10,425 nt of DNA from Candidatus Staskawiczbacteria bacterium RIFCSPLOWO2_01_FULL_38_12b (lineage in GTDB: Bacteria > Patescibacteriota > Minisyncoccia > Minisyncoccales > Staskawiczbacteraceae): contig MHPA01000028.1 in assembly GCA_001820255.1 (NCBI GenBank), forward strand, positions 16,256-26,680. Direction: 5' to 3'. The notes under the pieces are model-generated. The model searched no databases and was not told the DNA's origin. It worked only from the letters and a program-made list of their open reading frames with translations. Shown here in pieces: positions 6,310-10,425 of this stretch (the stretch's first letter is position 1; every line of letters begins with the position of its first letter). A program made the translations under genes and the position numbers.

Positions 6310-6753
6310 TTAAAACAACTTTTGGCTTGAGGCTTCTGCGTCCAAGGCTTGATTTACCAAGGCGTCCGCTTCCTTGTTTTTTTCCCGCGGGATGGCTTTG
6401 AATTTCACTTCTTTAAAATCAATTTTTAAATTCCAGATTTCCATAAAAAACTTTTGGATTTTTTCGTTTTCCACTTTATATTTTCCATTCATTTGCTTTA
6501 CCAGCAATTCCGAATCGCTGCGTATTTCCACTTGGCTATGCTCGGCCATCGCCTTGCCAAACAGAGCTTTGAATTTTTTTAAAGCAAAAATCACTGCGGC
6601 ATATTCGGCATCATTGTTGGTTAAATGATCACCAAGGTATTCGCCAAACTTTTTTATCACCTCGCCTTTTTCATTGCAAAACACCACACCAATAGCCGCT
6701 TTGCCCGGATTACCCCGCGACCCCCCGTCGGTATATATAACAATTTCTTTCAT
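6310..6753 (-). CDS. rnhA: Ribonuclease HI
   Basis: Degrades the RNA strand of RNA-DNA hybrids, removing primers and R-loops. 147 residues, the normal length. The four catalytic acids are visible: D9 in YTDGGSRGNPG (7-17), E50 in NNDAEYAAV, D80 in IRSDSELLV, and D130 in NKEADALVNQA. The C-terminal half resembles the short RNase HI type without the E. coli basic protrusion. It follows recJ by five bases, with junction TAA-TTTTT-ATG, the same as the junction before recJ. No ribosome site is seen, so translation probably depends on coupling within the operon. Transcription likely ends at the symmetric terminator shared with rnpB. Confidence 0.95.
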   Translation of the reverse strand: MKEIVIYTDGGSRGNPGKAAIGVVFCNEKGEVIKKFGEYLGDHLTNNDAEYAAVIFALKKFKALFGKAMAEHSQVEIRSDSELLVKQMNGKYKVENEKIQKFFMEIWNLKIDFKEVKFKAIPREKNKEADALVNQALDAEASSQKLF

Positions 6754-6758
6754 AAAAA

Positions 6759-7937
6759 TTACGTAAGGTTTTTAAAATATTCGTTAAGAGAATTTTTAAA
6801 TCTCTCCAAATTTTCGTTTTTGATGCGAAAGCCCGATGCCTGGGGATGGCCCCCATAGGTAATTAAAAAATCTCTGCAGGTTTTCATGGCTTCGACCGAA
6901 TTTAATTCTTTGGTGCTTCTTACCGAGCCCGCCGATTCACTATCCCCTTTTTTAAAAATGAATGTCGGTTTTTGATATTTGTTATATAGAATTGAGGCAA
7001 CAGGACCGGCCAGCACCAGGCGCCAAGCGGGGTCACCTTCAAAAATAATCAGCTCATCTTTTTTTTGCGCAATTCTCCGCTCCACTTCCTCGGTAATCTC
7101 CTTTATTTTTATTTGTTTGTAATTGGTTTTGGAGATTAAATCCTGCGCCAGTTCCATACATCTATTAGGCGAAGCACTAGTAAGCAAATCGTATGATTCA
7201 TTTTTAAAATCTATGGATTCGGCCGCATTTAAGGCAGAAATAACTTTATAGTATTCGCCCGATAACACCTCCCCTTCCCCTAAAATATCTAAAAAAGCAC
7301 GCAAGCCCGGGCGGAAAGTGTGTTTTAATGATCGCAACCCTTCTTCAATGAACATTTTATTATCCCCGATTTGCGGCACCATATCGGATATTGTCGCCAA
7401 CGCTGTCAGTTCCAAAAAGCTGTTTTTTAAATTTACCGAAAATTCGCGGCCTAAAATTTCTTCTGCAAGCTTAAACGTCAAACCCACATTGGCCAGATAT
7501 TTATATTCTGACGTGTCGTCTTTTTGCTGGGGATCTACCACAATTTGGGCGTTGGGGATTGATTGGAGTACCTGGTGATGATCAACCACAATAACTTCAA
7601 ACCCATATTCATTTAATACTTCAATTTCTTTTACGTTGCTGATGCCCAAATCTAAAGTAATAAAAAGTGCCGGCGCTTTATTTTCTAAAAATTTCAAAGC
7701 CCGTGCGTTAATCCCGTATCCGTCATCTTCCCGATTAGGAAACAACACCATATCAACTTTCCCGCCTTTACCCTGAGCCGTGTCGAAGGGCAAATTCTGT
7801 ATGGTTTCCTGCAAAATAACGGTTGACGTAATGCCATCACAATCGGAATCTCCGTAAATAATAATTTTTTCGTTATTTTTTACGGCGGTTTTTATTCTTT
7901 CTGCGGCTTCTTTTAAATTTTTTATCTTTTTTTGCAT
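6759..7937 (-). CDS. recJ: RecJ-like DHH/DHHA1-family nuclease, compact form
   Basis: Predicted single-strand-specific 5'-3' exonuclease or related DHH phosphoesterase acting in recombination and repair. 392 residues: DHH domain motifs GDSDCDG (29-35), LDLGIS (95-100), DHH (119-121) and ISDMV (183-187), then a DHHA1 domain ending in YGGHPQASGF (361-370). All metal-binding motifs of the family are present. It is clearly shorter than E. coli RecJ (577 residues) and has no room for an OB-fold or long C-terminal extension. A compact RecJ or a neighbouring DHH-DHHA1 subfamily are both possible. Residues of about 50-59 (PFDTAQGKGG) come from a dispersed repeat inserted between the first motif helix and the PNREDDGYG strand. 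It starts five bases after the detached pgk tail and ends five bases before rnhA. Confidence 0.9.
   Translation of the reverse strand: MQKKIKNLKEAAERIKTAVKNNEKIIIYGDSDCDGITSTVILQETIQNLPFDTAQGKGGKVDMVLFPNREDDGYGINARALKFLENKAPALFITLDLGISNVKEIEVLNEYGFEVIVVDHHQVLQSIPNAQIVVDPQQKDDTSEYKYLANVGLTFKLAEEILGREFSVNLKNSFLELTALATISDMVPQIGDNKMFIEEGLRSLKHTFRPGLRAFLDILGEGEVLSGEYYKVISALNAAESIDFKNESYDLLTSASPNRCMELAQDLISKTNYKQIKIKEITEEVERRIAQKKDELIIFEGDPAWRLVLAGPVASILYNKYQKPTFIFKKGDSESAGSVRSTKELNSVEAMKTCRDFLITYGGHPQASGFRIKNENLERFKNSLNEYFKNLT
7764..7790. repeat. CCCTTCGAC...GCTCAGGG repeat inserted in frame in recJ
   Basis: On the minus strand CCCTTCGACACGGCTCAGGG is followed by TAAAGGC; the rnpB copy (5936-5961) has the same ends and differs in the centre. 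Here it encodes PFDTAQGKG without a frame change. It sits in a surface-loop position, judged from RecJ alignments in memory, before the PNREDDGYG motif. Confidence 0.75.
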
Positions 7938-7942
7938 AAAAA

Positions 7943-8071
7943 TTAATCTTCTAATGCCTTTAATCCTGGCAATTCTTCTCCTGAAAGAAATTCCAGCATC
8001 GCACCACCTCCGGTGGAAACATGGCTGAACTTATCCAGCATACCTTCTTGGCGTAAAAATTCAATGGTTTC
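7943..8071 (-). pseudogene. Detached second copy of the 3' end of pgk
   Basis: Reads ETIEFLRQEGMLDKFSHVST...PGLKALED and stop. 37 of the 41 residues that align with the C-terminus of the intact pgk (8739-8864) are identical. The nucleotides differ at 23 of 123 positions: 17 codons differ silently and only four change the residue. It has no start codon of its own: the frame continues a little upstream as APVEPKN into the palindromic element and then meets TAG. Its TAA is separated from recJ by TTTTT, exactly as recJ is from rnhA, so it looks like the original 3' end of an older pgk-recJ-rnhA operon. It lacks most of the enzyme, so it is called a pseudogene fragment. Confidence 0.85.
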
Positions 8072-8086
8072 GTTTTTTGGCTCTAC

Positions 8087-8251
8087 GGGAGCTTGGTAAA
8101 TAATGCTCTTTCGATGGATTTTCTAAAAATTCCACGGCTAGAAATTCGATAGTATTTTTTATGTACCCCTGCGGTACATAAAAAATGATGGCGGATTTGT
8201 AGCTGGAATTTTTAGAAAAGACGCGAATACGGCATTATTCACCAAGCTCCT
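8087..8251. repeat. 165-bp palindromic MITE-like element between the pgk tail and the toxin gene
   Basis: Inverted ends AGCTTGGTAAATAATGC (8090-8106) and GCATTATTCACCAAGCT (8232-8248) match except for one base, and two or three more pairs extend outward. Inside, TTTTCTAAAAATTCCA (8119-8134) pairs perfectly with 8204-8219. An imperfect 12-bp stretch (8137-8148 with 8192-8203) follows, then TTTTTTATGTACC (8155-8167) with 8173-8185, closed by a 5-base loop. TAC flanks both sides (8084-8086, 8251-8253), a possible 3-bp target duplication that overlaps the last weak pair. No ORF is inside. It resembles a non-autonomous transposon relic made of two facing ends. Confidence 0.75.
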
Positions 8252-8260
8252 ACAAAACTA

Positions 8261-8288
8261 TTGACAAACACCTTAATTCTGCTATACT
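8261..8288 (+). promoter_or_regulatory. Strong sigma-70-like promoter pointing at the 3' end of the toxin gene
   Basis: TTGACA (8261-8266), a 16-base spacer and TATACT (8283-8288). This is among the closest matches to consensus in the window, yet no plus-strand gene follows. Expected start is near 8295. It begins ten bases after the palindromic element. Confidence 0.6.
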
Positions 8289-8294
8289 TAACTT

Positions 8295-8374
8295 ACTTTT
8301 GGGGTAACCCACCGATCCGGGGCTTCGGCTCCGGTGATGATTACAGCTCAAGCAATACCTTGAGTTTTTCTTTT
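8295..8374 (+). ncRNA. Putative small structured RNA, antisense to the end of the PemK-like gene
   Basis: Inferred from a promoter and a terminator about 80 nt apart, not from a known family. The RNA would carry a 7-bp hairpin with a UUCG tetraloop (CCGGGGC at 8317-8323, GCTCCGG at 8328-8334) and end in the terminator hairpin. It would overlap the last 11 codons or so of the toxin gene in antisense. Alternatives: the orphaned promoter and leader of a lost gene, or a transcript that is only noise. Confidence 0.3.
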
Positions 8375-8730
8375 ACACGGATGAAATCAGTCTCATCGAG
8401 AGCCGCAAAACGATGCTGAAACCTATTGGTGCTAAACATGCGAATTTGATATAAAAGGGCGTAGCGTTTTTCTCCATGTATAGTGATATCAATAAACCAT
8501 GAACCGGTTTTTTCTTTGGTGGAAAGAGGTACACCGACGAAGCTTTCAGAAGACAATTTTTTCAGTATGAGCACGGGTCTTTGGTAATTTTCGCCTTTCC
8601 CACAAGACTCGGTTCGTATATTTAATCCTACCGAGCACCACCAAATATCTCCTTGTTTAAAAAGAAACTTATCTTTGACCTCTTCAAGTTTTTTCTTTTT
8701 TATGTTCCAATGGTCAAAATCTTTTTTCAT
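8341..8730 (-). CDS. PemK/MazF-family toxin-like protein, no antitoxin visible
   Basis: Probable sequence-specific endoribonuclease of the PemK/MazF type, 129 residues. Seen: a charged N-terminal extension (1-25), GDIWWCSVG (27-35), the conserved RPVLIL strand (51-56, R51 in the usual catalytic-arginine place), PLSTK (68-72, with the Ser/Thr pair) and LLYQIRMFSTNRF (92-104). A C-terminal helix VKEKLKVLLEL follows. These match the order of MazF core elements, and nothing essential appears missing. It follows pgk by eight bases and precedes the palindromic element. No small antitoxin gene lies upstream or downstream, which is unusual for the family. Possible explanations are a distant antitoxin, a harmless host-adapted enzyme, or control by the plus-strand transcript at its 3' end. 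It is probably part of the insertion that split the old pgk end from recJ. Confidence 0.85.
   Translation of the reverse strand: MKKDFDHWNIKKKKLEEVKDKFLFKQGDIWWCSVGLNIRTESCGKGENYQRPVLILKKLSSESFVGVPLSTKEKTGSWFIDITIHGEKRYALLYQIRMFSTNRFQHRFAALDETDFIRVKEKLKVLLEL
8347..8374 (+). terminator. Predicted rho-independent terminator inside the toxin gene 3' end (plus strand)
   Basis: CTCAAG (8347-8352), a six-base loop and CTTGAG (8359-8364), followed by TTTTTCTTTT. The stem is short. It fits the promoter 60 bases upstream and lies within the coding region of the minus-strand toxin gene, where the same bases encode its Leu/Lys-rich tail. Confidence 0.4.
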
Positions 8731-8738
8731 GAATTTTT

Positions 8739-9776
8739 CTATTCTAAAGCTTTTAGTCCTGGCATTTTTCCGCCGCTTAGAAATTCCAGCATTGCGCCTC
8801 CGCCCGTGGAAACATGGCTGAATTTGTCCAGCATACCTTCTTTACGCAAAAACTCAATAGTTTCGCCTCCGCCAACTACCGAAAACGCCTTGCTTTCAAC
8901 GATAGCTTTGGCAATTTCTAAGGTGCCTTTTTTAAAATTTTCATCTTCAAACTTTCCAAACGGGCCGTTCCACACCACCGTTTTGGCCGTTAATATTTTT
9001 TCTCTAAAAATAGCAATCATATCATCGCCAATATCTGATGCATCTAAATTATCTTTTGGCCCCACTATTTTTTCCGGATAAGTAAAATGTATCTTTTCTG
9101 ACAGGATTTCTTTTTTAATCAATCCGCCAACCAGCACCGTATCGGCCAGTGTCGAAATTTTTTCAATAAAGGCCGCTTTTGTTTCCACTTTTTTCCCGCC
9201 AACCAACACCACCATGGGCTTTTTTGGGTACTGTAAAATTTTTTGTAAATTAGTTATTTCGTTTTCCAAAAGCAGGCCCGCACCGTGAGGCAAAAATTGG
9301 ACAATACCCGCTATGGAAGCGTGAGTGCGATGGCAATCGCCGAACGCATCGTTAATATACATATCGCCCAATTCTGAAAGTTCTTTGGCAAATACAGGGT
9401 CGTTGTCAGTTTCTTCTTTATGGAATCTGAGATTTTCAAGTAAAATAATCTGCCTATTTTCCATAGCCAATACTTTATTGGCAACTTCGGGGCCAATGCA
9501 ATCAGATAATTTTTCAACAGGGAGTTTTAATAATTCTTCCAGTTTTTCTTTTACATTGTCTAACTTCAAGTTTTCTACAACACTTCCACCGGGCTCACCT
9601 AAGTGGCTCATTAAAATTATTTTTGCGTCATGTAAAAGTAAATATTGTATAGTAGGCAATGTCTTTATCATCCTAAAATCATCCAAAATAGTACCACTAT
9701 CATCAATGGGCACGTTAAAATCACAGCGGACTAACACTCTTTTACCCAACACGTCAAAATCTTTAATTTGTTTCAT
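8739..9776 (-). CDS. pgk: Phosphoglycerate kinase, short form
   Basis: Glycolytic enzyme transferring phosphate between 1,3-bisphosphoglycerate and ADP in the cytosol. The ATG at 9776 gives 345 residues and the family N-terminus; a TTG at 9803 would add nine unlikely ones. Seen: RCDFNVP (17-23), DDFR (32-35), SHLG (57-60), ENLRF (114-118), HRTHAS (149-154), GGKKVETK (193-200), WNGPFGKFE (269-277), GGGE (302-305) and STGGGAMLE (323-331). Two oddities: SHLGRP reads SHLGEP (Glu61 for the usual Arg), and about 40 residues normally found after the LLIGGGMA-type strand are missing (219 to about 245), explaining the short length. The last 41 codons exist in a second, diverged copy 0.8 kb downstream. 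The PemK-like gene follows at 8 bases. Confidence 0.95.
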   Translation of the reverse strand: MKQIKDFDVLGKRVLVRCDFNVPIDDSGTILDDFRMIKTLPTIQYLLLHDAKIILMSHLGEPGGSVVENLKLDNVKEKLEELLKLPVEKLSDCIGPEVANKVLAMENRQIILLENLRFHKEETDNDPVFAKELSELGDMYINDAFGDCHRTHASIAGIVQFLPHGAGLLLENEITNLQKILQYPKKPMVVLVGGKKVETKAAFIEKISTLADTVLVGGLIKKEILSEKIHFTYPEKIVGPKDNLDASDIGDDMIAIFREKILTAKTVVWNGPFGKFEDENFKKGTLEIAKAIVESKAFSVVGGGETIEFLRKEGMLDKFSHVSTGGGAMLEFLSGGKMPGLKALE

Positions 9777-9782
9777 TATTTT

Positions 9783-9828
9783 GAAGTAATCTAAAATATA
9801 CAAATATTTTTATATTTGTGATTACTCC
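9783..9828. repeat. Hairpin in the gap before pgk
   Basis: ACAAATAT (9800-9807) pairs with ATATTTGT (9812-9819) over a 4-base loop, and outside it GTAATC (9786-9791) pairs with GATTAC (9820-9825). It fills the 55-bp gap between the zinc-ribbon gene and pgk, ending seven bases upstream of the pgk ATG. It could be a weak terminator, a processing site or a leader hairpin; no U-tract follows it. Confidence 0.4.
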
Positions 9829-9831
9829 AAT

Positions 9832-10425
9832 TTAAAATTTTATTTTTTGGCCGGGCTGGATAATTCCCTTGTCTTGGGTAGAATCGGAAACAGGATTTGG
9901 CACTTCAGGTTTTTTTTCTTGGGGCACCAACGAATGCTCTAAATTATTTTCTATCGGTTTTTCTTTATGTTCCAATGAATCTTCCAGCGCTTTTTTAAGT
10001 TCGGACAAATTAATCTCTTTTCTTTTAGGCTTGCCCAAAGACCCGCTAAAGCTTTTTGATTCAACTGGCCGGCCGCTATTTTCTTTTTTGGGCCTTTGCA
10101 AACTAAACGAAATCTTTTCTATTTTTTCTTGAGCTAACACATTTTCATCTTTTTGCGTATTGGCAAAAGGCTTATTATCCGGCGATTTACTTTGAAATTG
10201 TGCCTGGGATTGGACGCTGTTTTGCAAAGAAGCAGCCCCCGAATTTTTTATTTTTTTAAGACAGGATTTACAATACACTGGCCGGCCTTTTTCTGGCTGA
10301 AAAATGGTCTTAGTCGGTTTGCCGCAAACAGAACAAATTGCGTCCTACAGGGTAGGCTGGTCTGGGTTATTATTTGCCACGGGGGCTTGCGGCGCATCAA
10401 AAACCTTTTTAGCGCCACTTTGGGT
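9832..10425 (-). pseudogene. CxxC-x17-CxxC zinc-ribbon protein with disordered tail, interrupted by an in-frame TAG, runs off the right edge
   Basis: From the edge the frame reads TQSGAKKVFDAPQAPVANNN...PTL, then TAG (10345-10347). It then continues in the same frame as DAICSVCGKPTKTIFQP...GRPVYCKSCLKK and a Lys/Glu/Ser/Pro-rich tail ending GIIQPGQKIKF. The cysteine pairs (codons at 10335 and 10326; 10272 and 10263) are 17 residues apart and form a zinc ribbon of the kind common in Patescibacteria; its function is not known. No ATG, GTG or TTG lies between the TAG and the first CxxC, and the first usable start (GTG at 10278) would discard that pair. The stop is one transition from CAG (Gln), which would suit the Pro/Gln/Asn-rich context. 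So it looks like a nonsense mutation, a sequence error or a readthrough site. The tail is probably unstructured. Confidence 0.7.

Noticed and set aside
8337..8363. Eight-codon plus-strand ORF (MITAQAIP) after the strong promoter
   Set aside because: No ribosome site, very short, and it runs into the terminator hairpin. Coding use cannot be supported.
10345..10347. Genome-wide recoding of TAG to an amino acid
   Set aside because: murJ and pgk both end in TAG at the family-typical C-terminus, so TAG is a normal stop here.
1..10425. CRISPR array, tRNA genes or a replication origin
   Set aside because: No regularly spaced identical repeats with spacers, no cloverleaf with a TTCGA-type T-arm in the proper context, and no DnaA-box cluster were seen on reading both strands by eye.

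Overview
The window looks like chromosomal DNA of a small-genome bacterium, most likely of the Candidate Phyla Radiation (Patescibacteria, Parcubacteria-like). The grounds are gene content and style, not a search. Housekeeping genes are AT-rich and tightly packed, and most start sites lack a Shine-Dalgarno sequence. A CxxC-x17-CxxC zinc-ribbon protein with a disordered tail is present. Short palindromic repeats of the CCCTTCGAC...GCTCAGGG and AKASED-coding types are inserted inside conserved genes. The standard genetic code fits: murJ and pgk end in TAG, the endonuclease gene in TGA, and several others in TAA.

Left part (1-3301, minus strand): the first 494 codons of lepA (EF-4), running off the left edge. 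A free-standing LAGLIDADG homing endonuclease gene lies directly upstream and overlaps the lepA start by four bases (ATGA). Above it are an 89-bp imperfect palindrome and a gene for a small HExxH metallopeptidase-like protein whose stop codon lies inside that palindrome. The endonuclease-palindrome-peptidase block is visibly more AT-rich than its neighbours and looks like an accessory insertion between lepA and murJ.

Middle part (3322-6283): murJ (lipid II flippase) and a GNAT acetyltransferase on the minus strand. A divergent promoter region separates them from rnpB on the plus strand. The RNase P RNA spans about 609 nt, much longer than the usual 350-400, because hairpins and repeat sequences have been inserted. 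It ends at a symmetric, probably bidirectional terminator.

Right part (6310-10425, minus strand): transcription would run zinc-ribbon gene, pgk, PemK/MazF-like toxin gene, a 165-bp palindromic element, a second detached 3' end of pgk, recJ-like DHH nuclease, rnhA. The detached pgk tail encodes 41 aligned residues, 37 identical to the intact pgk C-terminus, yet differs at 23 of 123 nucleotides, mostly synonymously. This suggests replacement of the pgk 3' end by incoming DNA that carried the toxin gene. A strong plus-strand promoter between the palindrome and the toxin gene could make an approximately 80-nt structured RNA antisense to the end of the toxin gene. The zinc-ribbon gene at the right edge is broken by an in-frame TAG just before its first zinc-binding cysteine pair.

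Functions span translation (lepA), tRNA maturation (rnpB), cell-wall precursor export (murJ), DNA repair and replication (recJ, rnhA) and glycolysis (pgk). The most interesting layer is the set of small mobile or repetitive elements that have settled inside or exactly at the ends of these essential genes.
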